This document shows, one piece after another, positions 17,792 to 26,339 of a stretch of DNA of 64,000 bases. This DNA is from Enterobacter sp. 10-1 (GTDB taxonomy: Bacteria > Pseudomonadota > Gammaproteobacteria > Enterobacterales > Enterobacteriaceae). The stretch is taken from contig NISF01000004.1 of the NCBI GenBank assembly GCA_002270295.1, positions 1-64,000 of the forward strand, read 5' to 3'. Position numbers and translations under genes: made by a program. Every line of letters begins with the position of its first letter. Position 1 is the first letter of the stretch. Under the pieces are notes generated by a model. It worked only from the letters and a program-made list of their open reading frames with translations, was not told where the DNA came from and made no database searches.

Positions 17792-18471
17792 TCGCTCCTC
17801 AGTTCTTTATCGCGCTGGTAGCTGGTGACGATAAAGCCCAGCGGGTTCACTTCCCGCTGGCTGTCCGTCAGTTGCTGATGCGGGACATAGCGGTAAGTGA
17901 GGCGGATATTCCAGAAGTCCGTTTTCACTGAATTATCAGAAATACGACGGAGGGTGCGCTTAATACGAAGTGTTGCCAGGTTATCGGGTCCGGTGGCAGG
18001 TGCATGCACATTAGAAATAATGTCGATATAGACGACATATTCGGCTTTATTAAAAATAACGTCCGGAGCCTGGTTGCCGTTAAACCTGTCCAGATAATCC
18101 CGGTTCACAGTGTCGCTGTTAAATAACTGTACGTCGTCGTAATCACGCTGGAGGGAGAAGTAATTATACCCTTCGCGCAGACTGACATAGTGTGCCGCCA
18201 GTGAGTGGGCCAGTGCTTTTTCAGACGCAATATCCCGCTCTTTAATGCGGGTCATATACTCATAACGACCGGTCTGTTTGTCCACCGACCACAATTCAAT
18301 GTCAGTGGTTTTCAGCGGCAGCAGAATAATCATGGCCGTAATTGCCAGTGCAGCCAGAATCAGCCCGGCAGCGGCCACCCGCCAGGCAGTTTTGCGGGAA
18401 CGCTCTTCCTTTTCCAGCAGGATGGATTCAAAAGAGCGCGAGACATCGATGATGCGCTGAATATCAGACAT
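17788..18471 (-). CDS. virB8: VirB8 inner-membrane assembly protein
   Basis: This 227-residue bitopic protein has a short cytoplasmic N-terminus, one membrane helix at about 30-52 (AAAGLILAALAITAMIILLP) and a periplasmic NTF2-like domain. Family signatures are YNYFSLQRDYDDVQLFN and the C-terminal TYRYVPHQQLTDSQREVNPLGF segment. VirB8 is an assembly hub for the secretion channel. It overlaps the tiny virB7 gene upstream and virB9 downstream. Confidence 0.92.
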   Translation of the reverse strand: MSDIQRIIDVSRSFESILLEKEERSRKTAWRVAAAGLILAALAITAMIILLPLKTTDIELWSVDKQTGRYEYMTRIKERDIASEKALAHSLAAHYVSLREGYNYFSLQRDYDDVQLFNSDTVNRDYLDRFNGNQAPDVIFNKAEYVVYIDIISNVHAPATGPDNLATLRIKRTLRRISDNSVKTDFWNIRLTYRYVPHQQLTDSQREVNPLGFIVTSYQRDKELRSE

Positions 18472-18604
18472 GGTGAGTCAGCTCCTGAATTATGGCGGGG
18501 GAATTAACCGGCTGAGGATCGCCGGACACCGGCGGGAGGTCGTCCTGATGCTGCGCGCAGCCTGCAAGCGCGCACAGCACCAGAAGCAAGATGCTGAATT
18601 TCAT
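18464..18604 (-). CDS. virB7: VirB7-like lipoprotein (46 aa)
   Basis: This small minus-strand gene encodes a 46-residue lipoprotein: a hydrophobic leader (KFSILLLVLCALAGC) with the lipobox LAGC and Cys16 as the acylation site, then a short Pro-rich mature part. It lies between virB6 and virB8 and overlaps the virB8 start by eight bases, the usual position and size for VirB7, which anchors VirB9 in the outer membrane. It is too short for common length cut-offs and is easily missed. Confidence 0.8.
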   Translation of the reverse strand: MKFSILLLVLCALAGCAQHQDDLPPVSGDPQPVNSPAIIQELTHHV

Positions 18605-18693
18605 GAAAGCCTCTTATCGGATAAATGCAGGAAAGCCGCACCGTTGGCAGAGGCCACGGCGTGACGGAGAGATGAGATTAACGGTCGGCAGGA

Positions 18694-19737
18694 TTACCGG
18701 GGACGCTGCTGATTCTGGCGTTTCATGCGTTCAATGGCGGTGGCACGTTTCTGCCAGGCGCTCACCGTTTTGCCCGCCCCTACGGCAATGAATCTGCCGG
18801 TTGTCGCTGCTGCGGCCATGCCTCCTTTGGCGGTCAGTCGGCCCCCGGTCTTTATGCCGGGTCCGGCAACGTCGGCAGATTTGCTGGCCAGTCCGCGCAG
18901 TCCGCTCATGGCTGCACCCTGTAACACGGCCTGTACGGCGGCACCGCTCAGCGCAGTGGCTATTTTCGCTGAAAAATACACCACGACGCCTGCGGCAATC
19001 CCGGCCAGCAAACATTGCGCCGCAAGGGTCACCATATTGCTTTCAGCAGACGTTGCTGTCGCTGCATCCAGTATTTTATTCAGGTAGTTGATGGCGATTC
19101 GGACAGACAGGGCAGAGAACATGATCGTTAAGATTGCGGTAAATATTGTTTTCAGCCAATTATCAAACATGGGTTTAAGAAAACCGTACAGCAGGCAGAA
19201 AATAAAGAGTGGGGCGGTGGTGGTCATTAACAGAATGGTGATTTCGGCGAGCAGGTTGACAAAGGTTGCAGCGAGTAACAGAACGATTGCACCGCCCCAG
19301 ACCAGCACCTCGGCAAAGCCGCCATTCACTTTAACGTAGGTGGCGGTATCGAGATTAAACAGCGTTTGCCCCAGCGCTTGTGCCTTTTCCCACACCGTGT
19401 CGAGCAGCGCCCAGACATTATCATCGCCACTGATGCCGTCCTTAAGCCCTTCAATGGCCGCAATGATGGCATTCAGCCAGCCCTCGCGGTTTAAAACAAA
19501 GGTGGTGATCAGCAACATGCGGCCCACATCCCAGACAACATCCTCAACCGGTGTCTGGAGTTTACCGCCAAGCGTCTGATACCCGCGATACGTAATAAAC
19601 AGGGTGAAGGAACTGACGATAATCACACTGATCAGGGTGCCGTAGGTAGAAGACTGACCTTCTAACACGGCATTGAGTCCATCCATGATGTTTTTGTCCA
19701 TACCAACAAAAATACCACCGGACATGGTGCCTCTCAT
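18694..19737 (-). CDS. virB6: VirB6 polytopic membrane protein
   Basis: This protein of about 345 residues has at least five membrane helices between residues 35 and 260 (LISVIIVSSFTLFITYRG, AIVLLLAATFVNLLAEITILLM, PLFIFCLLYGF, IFTAILTIMFSALSV, LLAGIAAGVVVYFSAK), followed by an Ala/Gly-rich basic C-terminus. VirB6/TrbL proteins form part of the inner-membrane channel. The first ATG (19737) lacks a good binding site; ATG 19725, with AGAGG four bases before it, is an alternative. It is the sixth gene of the operon. Confidence 0.9.
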   Translation of the reverse strand: MRGTMSGGIFVGMDKNIMDGLNAVLEGQSSTYGTLISVIIVSSFTLFITYRGYQTLGGKLQTPVEDVVWDVGRMLLITTFVLNREGWLNAIIAAIEGLKDGISGDDNVWALLDTVWEKAQALGQTLFNLDTATYVKVNGGFAEVLVWGGAIVLLLAATFVNLLAEITILLMTTTAPLFIFCLLYGFLKPMFDNWLKTIFTAILTIMFSALSVRIAINYLNKILDAATATSAESNMVTLAAQCLLAGIAAGVVVYFSAKIATALSGAAVQAVLQGAAMSGLRGLASKSADVAGPGIKTGGRLTAKGGMAAAATTGRFIAVGAGKTVSAWQKRATAIERMKRQNQQRPR

Positions 19738-19797
19738 TAGTCAGGAACAGACAGGGGATAAAACAGGGAGGGATCCCTGTTTTTGTTGGCGGGGATC

Positions 19798-20073
19798 TTA
19801 CTGAGTGACGGATTTTCTTTTTTGAGCTTCCTGCTGAAACAACGTCTCGAATTTCTCCCTGATACCGGGTTTGCCTGTCTGGGCAAACATTAATGCTGCC
19901 CGGTGTGCAAACTCGCAGTTGTCGCTTGCCTCGCCATCCCTGAGGCATTGCGTATAGACCTTATAGGTTTCATCGGGATGTTCTTTATACCAGGCTTCTG
20001 ATTTCGTCTCTTTACAACCGGATAAGACGAGAATGCCTGACATGACGGATAAGGTTAATACGGGTTTTAACAT
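19798..20073 (-). CDS. eexN: EexN-like entry-exclusion lipoprotein
   Basis: This 91-residue lipoprotein has a leader ending in the lipobox LSGC (Cys20). The mature sequence contains WYKEHPDETYKVYTQCLRDGE and DNCEFAHRAA, the hallmark of EexN-family proteins encoded beside virB5/virB6 in many conjugative systems. Such proteins reduce redundant transfer into cells that already carry the element. GGAGG precedes the ATG, and the gene starts 11 bases after the virB5 stop. Confidence 0.8.
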   Translation of the reverse strand: MLKPVLTLSVMSGILVLSGCKETKSEAWYKEHPDETYKVYTQCLRDGEASDNCEFAHRAALMFAQTGKPGIREKFETLFQQEAQKRKSVTQ

Positions 20074-20083
20074 GTTAACCTCC

Positions 20084-20803
20084 CTATAAAGAGTTCAGAT
20101 CGGCAACGAGCGCAGTTAATTGCTGTTGCTCAAAGGCTTTCTGTTTTTGCTGCTCCAGCAGCGTCGCTCGCTGTTCAGTCTGTTTGACTGACATCTCCCA
20201 CTGGCTGGTCAGCGCATTCAATTGTACGCTTTTGGCCGCGATGGCGTTAGCCAGGTCCTGTGACTCTTTCGAATCCTGCGCATTAGCAATACGGTCTGAT
20301 AAATCTGATATATCGCCGAGCGTGCCCGTGATCTTGTTTTCAACCTCGGACGTATTTTCTATCGCTACGGCCTGATTCAGGATCATCTGTTTGCAGCTGT
20401 CCAGATAGCGCTGCGAAGAGCTGGAGGGGTTACAGGTATCGAACGTTTTATATTTGTTATACAAGCTATTCAGTTCAGACGAATATGACCCGCTCTGGTT
20501 GCTCAGCAGGTCATCCAGTGAAATACCGTTTTGACGAAGATTATCAATATCGGTTTTCAGGCTTTTGGCCTCGCGGAGAAATGCCTGAACGTCACGCACG
20601 CCCGTTGCCGTGGCTAATTGCTGCTTGTAGGCATCAAGTTCACTTCTATAGTGGGTGACGGTTTCCTGCCACTGCTGGAGTTTCTGGATCCACTGATTCA
20701 TGGATTCGGTATTCTGTACGGCGTCGAATACCGGTATTCCGGCGCTTAGTGCCTGGGTGGAAATTAACAACGATAATGCCAGTATGATATCTCTGAACTG
20801 CAT
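20084..20803 (-). CDS. virB5: VirB5 minor pilin / adhesin
   Basis: This protein of about 239 residues has a signal peptide (DIILALSLLISTQALSA) and a long coiled-coil mature part rich in Gln, Lys and Leu, with the GIPVFD...W...L start found in VirB5/TrbJ pilus-tip proteins. I place the start at 20803, eight bases after GGAGG; a longer frame begins at 20821 inside that site. The gene lies between virB4 and eexN. Confidence 0.88.
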   Translation of the reverse strand: MQFRDIILALSLLISTQALSAGIPVFDAVQNTESMNQWIQKLQQWQETVTHYRSELDAYKQQLATATGVRDVQAFLREAKSLKTDIDNLRQNGISLDDLLSNQSGSYSSELNSLYNKYKTFDTCNPSSSSQRYLDSCKQMILNQAVAIENTSEVENKITGTLGDISDLSDRIANAQDSKESQDLANAIAAKSVQLNALTSQWEMSVKQTEQRATLLEQQKQKAFEQQQLTALVADLNSL

Positions 20804-20826
20804 TTTCATTACCTCCGTCATGGATA

Positions 20827-23574
20827 TTACAGGGCTTGTTGAAGGAAGGCGGCTTTCCAGTCATCAGGCTGCATTCCTTCCTGATACAGGGTGTCGAACA
20901 GTTTCAGGTTGTCTTCGCTGCCGCTCAGCACTTTGGTAAGTTTCCCGAGGCCTGATAAATCCATTTTCGCCATCGCCACAAAAGGCCGGGTTTCACCTGC
21001 GCGTAACGGCATTTTCAGGACCACCATAGAGCGCTCACCCGGATCGAGGTTTCTGACGATGTCGTACACGCTTTCCGGCACTTTCATCTTTTCCACGTAA
21101 TCCGCCCGGCTGGCTTTCGGGTTGGCAAGAAATATCTGCGAGCTGCACTGCTCGATAATCGCCGGGGCAATCGGGTGTTTGACGATTTCGTCAGGCGACT
21201 GCGTGGCGGGGACGAAGATGCCGTTCAGCTTGCGGATCACCTTCAGCATATTGAGCGAGAAGCGGGATAATTCGACATCGGCCAGCCATTTCCAGAACTC
21301 GTCCATGAACATCACCAGCCGGCGACCATCCAGCAGGCTGGTGACGCGGTAAAGCAGATAAAACGTGATGGGGCCGCGAATATCTTCATCATCGAGAAAT
21401 TCCGTACCGTCGATACCCACGTTATCGACGTCTCTGATGTTGAAGGTGTCCTCCTCATTGTCGAATACCCAGCCGAACTCGCCGCCCTGCGCCCACTGTT
21501 TAAGGCGAATACGTAGCCCGTTGGTGCGGGCGTCGAGGGTTGGTGGCTCCGGCAGGACTTCCAGTAGCCGGGTGATACCGAATTTGCGGTATTCCGGCGG
21601 GTAGTCGAGCATAATGGTATCCACGGCGGCACTGATGCGCTCCTCATCGCGCGGATCGAGCGGCTTACCGTTGCGGCGGCACAGCATGCGTACCAGCCGT
21701 TTGATAAAGCTGATATTTCGCCGGGTTGGGGCCAGCGAAAACGGGTTAAACCCGGTGGGAGTGCCGGTACCGATACGGAAGTAGCGTCCGCCCATCTGGC
21801 GTATTGCCATCTCCGCCGCCCGGTCCTTGTCGAAATACACCGTGGTGAACCGCTGGATTGTGGCTGAGGTGCTGAACGTCGCCGGATTGCGGTACTTCTG
21901 CATCAGTTGCTGCATCATGGTCATCAGCATCGTTTTCCCTGAGCCAGTTTTACCAATAATCGCCGTATTACCCGGCGTTTTTTCGTTGAAGTCATCCCGT
22001 CCGCTCTGGCTGTCGTGCAGGTTCAGGTAATACCCGCCACCGCCAGGGGATTTGAGGATGGCGATGGCATCGCCCCAGGGATTGCCGTTTCGTTTATGAG
22101 GATGAAAATTGTGCAGGCTCGCCAGGTCGGCAAAGTTCTGGCTGCTGACGGCCACCAGACGGGGGCGCAGCGTATACACCCCCGGCAGTTGCGCCAGGTA
22201 CGCGGCGGGCAGCGACAACGTGGACAGCGTCGTCATGATGCCGAGGTCGGCGAAGGGCTGCGCCAGCGCGTTGGTGTCCTTCACCACCTGGTTGGGGCTG
22301 TCTGAGGATACCAGCAGGGAGAAGTGATATTTCCCGCAGGAGACATGCCCGGACTGGAGCAGGTCACGCAGGACAACCAGCTCTTCGCGCTGCGAAATGG
22401 CGTCGTCATCCGCCGAAGTCAGGCGCTTTTCCGCCAGACGAATATGCTTCTGTGCCTCATCGCGGGCCATGCAGGTGAAGGACTGCGTCAGCACATACTC
22501 GCTTTCGGCATACAGCAGCGCGTCCAGCAGGCCGGTCGCGGTCTCCGACGAGTAATCTTTGATTTCCAGACTGCGAAAAAAGCGGGAGCCGCAGACGGTC
22601 TGGCATTCGGCGGTGTCGGTAGTAAAAAAGACATCCGCTGTGCTTAACGTTTCATAAAACGGCGCCCGCGTGACCGCCACCTTTTGCCACTGGCCGGTGA
22701 GCAGGCGGTGATAAAAGGACAGCTGGGCGGAATACACCCGTCCGTTTTCTTCATACATCCCCAGCGGCGTCGCCGTATAGCGGGACAGCGCGGAAGCCAG
22801 TGCCTCCCGGTATTCCAGCATCATTTTCAGAGCATCATCCAGCGCCGCTTTGCGTTTACCGGACGGCTGCGCCTTCATGGCCTTTTTCTCCAGCGGAGAG
22901 AATGGCGCGTAGCAGAGGGTGAAAAACAACCGGTGCCGCCAGAACGGTTTTTCGCTGATAGGCTGGTAATACAGCCGGGTCACTTCATCAGAAAAGGGAA
23001 TACCTGAATTCGCGTCAAAGGCATCGTGGTACTTTTCCCGGATACGGTGAAGATAAAAGGTAACCGGTAGGCCTTCATACGCACGAATAATGTTATTGAG
23101 ATGCGTCGCCATTAACGTCAGGTGATGTTCATCCTCGCATTCAAAAACGGTGCCCTCCAGTTCCCAGCTGGCAAGCAAATCACCCTGGCGGTTTCTGATG
23201 ACGTGCGGGTGAATATGGGAGGAATACGGAATGTATTTCTCCAGCGTAACGCGCTCGTTTAACTTCATTTTTTCAATAAACTCCGAGACGTCGACGGCGT
23301 CATAGTGGTTTGCCAGCAGGGCATTGGCACCAAAATGTTTATTGGAGCCAAACCGGCCACGGGTTTTAAAGGCCAGCCAGAGCAGCCCGAAATAGTGAAT
23401 TTCGGTTCTGGCCTTTGCCTTCATCTCCAGCCAGGCAGGGATAAGCAGTAATATCAGGTAATAGCTGACATAGACCGCCAGCAGGACGATGGCCCCGCTG
23501 ACCATCACGAACGGCACGAGGGGAATGCCGGCTATGGCGGCAGGCCGCGTCAGCGCTTTGTTCAGCGTAGCCAT
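20827..23574 (-). CDS. virB4: VirB3-VirB4 fusion ATPase
   Basis: This 915-residue protein joins two usually separate parts. Residues 1 to about 100 resemble VirB3: a short N-terminus (LNKALTRPAAIAGIPLVPF) and two adjacent membrane helices. The rest is VirB4, the large pilus-assembly ATPase, with Walker A GKTGSGKTM near 540-548, Walker B RLVMFMDEFW and a conserved NGIFVPATQSPDE segment. No separate virB3 gene exists between virB2 and virB4, which supports a functional fusion; fused forms are known in several MPF-T systems. GAGG precedes the ATG. Confidence 0.92.
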   Translation of the reverse strand: MATLNKALTRPAAIAGIPLVPFVMVSGAIVLLAVYVSYYLILLLIPAWLEMKAKARTEIHYFGLLWLAFKTRGRFGSNKHFGANALLANHYDAVDVSEFIEKMKLNERVTLEKYIPYSSHIHPHVIRNRQGDLLASWELEGTVFECEDEHHLTLMATHLNNIIRAYEGLPVTFYLHRIREKYHDAFDANSGIPFSDEVTRLYYQPISEKPFWRHRLFFTLCYAPFSPLEKKAMKAQPSGKRKAALDDALKMMLEYREALASALSRYTATPLGMYEENGRVYSAQLSFYHRLLTGQWQKVAVTRAPFYETLSTADVFFTTDTAECQTVCGSRFFRSLEIKDYSSETATGLLDALLYAESEYVLTQSFTCMARDEAQKHIRLAEKRLTSADDDAISQREELVVLRDLLQSGHVSCGKYHFSLLVSSDSPNQVVKDTNALAQPFADLGIMTTLSTLSLPAAYLAQLPGVYTLRPRLVAVSSQNFADLASLHNFHPHKRNGNPWGDAIAILKSPGGGGYYLNLHDSQSGRDDFNEKTPGNTAIIGKTGSGKTMLMTMMQQLMQKYRNPATFSTSATIQRFTTVYFDKDRAAEMAIRQMGGRYFRIGTGTPTGFNPFSLAPTRRNISFIKRLVRMLCRRNGKPLDPRDEERISAAVDTIMLDYPPEYRKFGITRLLEVLPEPPTLDARTNGLRIRLKQWAQGGEFGWVFDNEEDTFNIRDVDNVGIDGTEFLDDEDIRGPITFYLLYRVTSLLDGRRLVMFMDEFWKWLADVELSRFSLNMLKVIRKLNGIFVPATQSPDEIVKHPIAPAIIEQCSSQIFLANPKASRADYVEKMKVPESVYDIVRNLDPGERSMVVLKMPLRAGETRPFVAMAKMDLSGLGKLTKVLSGSEDNLKLFDTLYQEGMQPDDWKAAFLQQAL

Positions 23575-23585
23575 CGTTACCTCAC

Positions 23586-23867
23586 TTATGATGCCCAGTA
23601 GGCACCGAAACCTGACGCCCCGACGATAAGGATGGCGCCAATGATGACGTTGCGCATGTCGTGCAGGCTCTTGCCGTCAAACAAGACTTTGTATCCCACC
23701 CACATGGTGGCGAGCGTGATGGTGACGGCGGCCAGTCCGAGCAGTCCTGTGGATGTGTTGCTCAGCGTCTCATTGGCTTTATTAAATCCGCTGTCTGCTG
23801 CCAGCACCGGGCTTGCTATTAACAAGGAAGAGAGGACGGGCCAGTCAGTTTGTTTTCGTTTCATCAT
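23586..23867 (-). CDS. virB2: VirB2 major pilin
   Basis: This 93-residue prepilin has an N-terminal signal peptide (ending SPVLAADS) and two hydrophobic helices: one around 40-62 (TGLLGLAAVTITLATMWVGYKVLF) and one around 73-92 (VIIGAILIVGASGFGAYW), separated by a short polar loop. This is the VirB2/TrbC pilin plan. It overlaps the end of virB1 by 23 bases and lies 11 bases before virB4. Confidence 0.9.
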   Translation of the reverse strand: MMKRKQTDWPVLSSLLIASPVLAADSGFNKANETLSNTSTGLLGLAAVTITLATMWVGYKVLFDGKSLHDMRNVIIGAILIVGASGFGAYWAS

Positions 23868-24510
23868 TGTTCCTCTTGGGGCCGGGAAAGGGTAACTCGC
23901 CGCGTATCACGGCATTGGGGTAGCGCAGGGATGTCAGAACTGAAGTGGCGTTATCGGTAAGCTCGCCACGCATGACGGCGGTGGGGTAACGGATTTCAGG
24001 CACGAGCTTTTCGGCGGCTGGTCGCTGTCGGTCTTCTCGCGTTGACGGTACGGCGTAGCCGATGCGCTGGATGTAGCTGGTCTGGTTAAACGCGGATTCC
24101 GGCTGTTGGCCGGTAGTGAAATTTCCTGAGTAGTAGCAACTGAGCGCACGCTTCAGGGAACGGCCGCGGCGGTAGCAGTCGGTGAGGATGTGCTCAAAGA
24201 CGGACAGGTTGGTACAGGGGTCAAGAAGGTCACGGGCGGTCACGTCGTAATGACGGAAGTTGGTGCTGGTGATTTGCATCAGCCCGACCGAATAGCGTCG
24301 GCCCTGTGCTGCCAGCCACCCGGTGAGGCTGATGGCCTCATCCCTGCTCGTGGGGAAATGTGAAATCACGCCTTTGCCACTGGGCAGAATTTCAGCGATG
24401 GCATACGGATTCAAACCGGATTCGACCCGCGCCACATCAAGCGCCGTGGACGGGTGAATGCTGGGGGCGCACTGCAAAGCCGCCGCCAGAAATACGGTGG
24501 TGGAAAGCAT
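23845..24510 (-). CDS. virB1: VirB1 lytic transglycosylase
   Basis: This protein of about 221 residues has an SLT/lysozyme-like domain near the N-terminus. The catalytic Glu lies in DVARVESGLNPYAIA (about residue 29), followed by YSVGLMQITSTNF and the ALSCYYSGN block. It opens local gaps in peptidoglycan for channel assembly. The start chosen (24510) is preceded by TGAGG; a longer frame from 24561 lacks a site. The C-terminal 60 residues contain two near-identical units (RYPTAVMRGELTDNATSVLT and RYPNAVIRGEL), a small internal duplication. First VirB gene of the operon. Confidence 0.9.
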   Translation of the reverse strand: MLSTTVFLAAALQCAPSIHPSTALDVARVESGLNPYAIAEILPSGKGVISHFPTSRDEAISLTGWLAAQGRRYSVGLMQITSTNFRHYDVTARDLLDPCTNLSVFEHILTDCYRRGRSLKRALSCYYSGNFTTGQQPESAFNQTSYIQRIGYAVPSTREDRQRPAAEKLVPEIRYPTAVMRGELTDNATSVLTSLRYPNAVIRGELPFPGPKRNNDETKTN

Positions 24511-24588
24511 GATGGCCTCAGAATGGTAAACCGGGCAACGCGTACCGCCATCAGACGGCACAGGGCCGGGAAAAGGGGGTAAGGGCGG

Positions 24589-24810
24589 TTAAAAGGACTG
24601 AGTATCCTGTGTCGCGCCACCGTCATCCCTGGGCTCAAGGAGCACTAACTTGCCGGAGATAGCAATACCGGGTGTCAGCATGATATTCAGGCCAGACTTA
24701 ACGTTATGAGCGAACGCCACGCCAACCCTGGTCCAATACGTGTTTATTTCGCCCTGTGCATCGGGTTGACTTTCCTGAGTGACAAATACGTGGTAAATGG
24801 GTTTTCGCAT
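24589..24810 (-). CDS. Small hypothetical protein preceding virB1 (73 aa)
   Basis: This 73-residue protein has no recognised motif. It starts RKPIYHVFVTQESQPD and has alternating hydrophobic residues that suggest a small beta-sheet fold. A strong GAGGAGG site four bases before the ATG shows it is a real gene. It is the first gene of the virB transcript. Small proteins of this kind sit at the same place in related ICEs, and I would expect a regulatory or single-stranded-DNA-linked role only as a guess. Confidence 0.6.
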   Translation of the reverse strand: MRKPIYHVFVTQESQPDAQGEINTYWTRVGVAFAHNVKSGLNIMLTPGIAISGKLVLLEPRDDGGATQDTQSF

Positions 24811-25205
24811 GACGCCTCCTCTAATAAAAACAACAATGAGTTAAATGAATGTCACATCCCAATTCTGCATTCCGGTTTTAACGGGTCAGCGAGAACATTC
24901 AGCGGCACCCTGAATTGTGGTTTTGTGACAGCCTGAACCTTATTTTTAAAGAGCAATACCCGACCTGGGGAAATTAACGACCATTCGGGTAACTATTATG
25001 TAATGAGGTTTTCAGGATCAGATATTCAGGGCGGTATATAAACGATAAATTCAAAGTTAAAATGAGAGAGATAAATTAGTGGTGGAGGGGGTAAGCTCTG
25101 CGAAAAATAAAAGTAATTGAAATGTATAATAAAGACGACTGTATATTCATAGTTAATGACAGAGACATGTAGAGAAAATATTCCTGTATGTCTCTGTGAC
25201 CATTA
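24811..25205. promoter_or_regulatory. Intergenic region carrying the virB operon promoter; hairpin behind traR
   Basis: This AT-rich stretch of 395 bases has no gene. The leftward promoter of the transfer operon must lie here. Near its right end ACAGAGACAT (25159-25168) is inverted as ATGTCTCTGT (25188-25197), eight bases past the traR stop on the minus strand. It may be the terminator of the alpA-traR transcript, although a U-tract is missing. Confidence 0.5.
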
Positions 25206-25415
25206 TTAACGTGTTCGACGTTCAAGTTTTTCCTGGCATTCTGTGCAGGTGGTTATGCCCGGGAGTGCCTGCCGTCGCTTTTCAGGAATGGACTTACCGC
25301 ATAGACGACAATGGAATAATGATGGCGTAGACCCTGGCTTAAAACGACTCTGTTCAATCATATCCTCGAGTCGTTGCTCATTAAATTCCTGATCGCGGTC
25401 GATCTCATCTGGCAT
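25206..25415 (-). CDS. traR: TraR/DksA-family C4 zinc-finger protein
   Basis: This 69-residue protein has an N-terminal acidic helix (DRDQEFNEQRLEDMIEQ) and a four-cysteine zinc finger (CRLCGKSIPEKRRQALPG, then CTEC). TraR proteins of conjugative elements bind RNA polymerase through the secondary channel like DksA with ppGpp and adjust promoter output. The start at 25415 follows GGAGGG by six bases and overlaps the end of the DUF2857 gene. Confidence 0.85.
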   Translation of the reverse strand: MPDEIDRDQEFNEQRLEDMIEQSRFKPGSTPSLFHCRLCGKSIPEKRRQALPGITTCTECQEKLERRTR

Positions 25416-25992
25416 GTGCGGCCCTCCGGTCTGACGCCTCCTGTTCATAAAGTGCGATACGCTTCCAAACGATGGTCAGTGACAACCCGTCGACTTTCGG
25501 CAGCAGGGTTTGCGTTACCTGCATCATGGCGGCCAGCGCATCGGCCGATTCCAGGTTGGCCACCCGGAATTGTTGCCATTGCCGCCAGATGGCCGCATCC
25601 GTCTCTTCGTCCGGCTCTGGCGTCCGGCCATAAGGCACACGGACGCCCAGTAACCGGCGGCGAAGGCAAACTTCGTTGGAGGTGAGGCCAAAATACTTAT
25701 TGAGTAGCGCAATTGACCCGCCGAGCCGGATGGCATGATTGATACGTTGCTGCTGCAGAACCTCCTCACGGGATTTAGCCAGAAGCAGGTGTAATGCGTC
25801 GTGATGAACCGTCACAGCCAAGAACTGCGCAGACTCCCGACTGATGATAAACAGCTCGTCTAGTGATAATTGGTTGAGGGCATTCATTTCGTCGAAAGTG
25901 AATCCGAGCGATTCACAGTAACGAATGTTGCCATCCTTCAATGCATGCAAGGCATCGGTTAAAACGACGTAATTCAGTGACGGGATAATCAT
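25405..25992 (-). CDS. DUF2857 protein, FlhC-like regulator of the element
   Basis: This 195-residue protein has the DUF2857 pattern seen in ICE regulatory blocks (LNQLSLDELFIISRESAQFLAV, then INHAIRLGGSIALLNKYFGLTSNEVCLRRRLLG). The last segment looks like a helix-turn-helix, and such proteins resemble flagellar FlhC in fold. In related ICEs the gene sits between alpA and traR and is thought to control transfer genes. GGGAG precedes the ATG. The regulatory role is inferred from context. Confidence 0.75.
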   Translation of the reverse strand: MIIPSLNYVVLTDALHALKDGNIRYCESLGFTFDEMNALNQLSLDELFIISRESAQFLAVTVHHDALHLLLAKSREEVLQQQRINHAIRLGGSIALLNKYFGLTSNEVCLRRRLLGVRVPYGRTPEPDEETDAAIWRQWQQFRVANLESADALAAMMQVTQTLLPKVDGLSLTIVWKRIALYEQEASDRRAAHAR

Positions 25993-26006
25993 GGTGTTTT
26001 CTCCCT

Positions 26007-26201
26007 TCAGCCTATTGAGCGGCGGACTAATTTAATATTGATCCATTCGTCAATCTCCGATTCGAGCCAGGCGACACTGGCTGGGCCAATCTTGATTGAG
26101 CGAGGGAAGGTACCGTCTTTCATATACAGATAGATTTGAGAGCGCTTCAGGCCCGTTTTTTCTTCAACCTGTTTCAGACGTAATAACTGATGAGATGTCA
26201 C
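26007..26201 (-). CDS. AlpA-family excision/transcription regulator
   Basis: This 64-residue MerR-like DNA-binding protein has the AlpA signature: LLRLKQVEEKTGLKRSQIYLYMKDGTFPRSIKIG followed by VAWLESEIDEWI. AlpA proteins switch on integrase or excision genes of P4-like islands and ICEs. The start is a GTG at 26201, six bases after AGGAG; a longer frame to 26255 lacks a site. It is the first gene of the alpA-DUF2857-traR block. Confidence 0.85.
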   Translation of the reverse strand: MTSHQLLRLKQVEEKTGLKRSQIYLYMKDGTFPRSIKIGPASVAWLESEIDEWINIKLVRRSIG

Positions 26202-26280
26202 GGTATTCTCCTGTGGAAGATGTAGCGCTAGCCGGGAGATAACACGACAACACAAAGTCGTGGTGCGGTGAAAGTTGATG

Positions 26281-26318
26281 AACCCGTATTACGGGAAATC
26301 CAATCCTTAATACGGGTT
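26281..26318 (+). terminator. 11-bp inverted repeat with T-tract upstream of alpA
   Basis: AACCCGTATTA (26281-26291) pairs with TAATACGGGTT (26308-26318), and five T residues follow on the plus strand. A second hairpin (CACGAC/GTCGTG, 26243-26262) lies nearer alpA. There is no plus-strand gene to terminate, so an operator or leader role for alpA is also possible. Confidence 0.45.
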
Positions 26319-26339
26319 TTTATAGCGAAGGGCATCATC

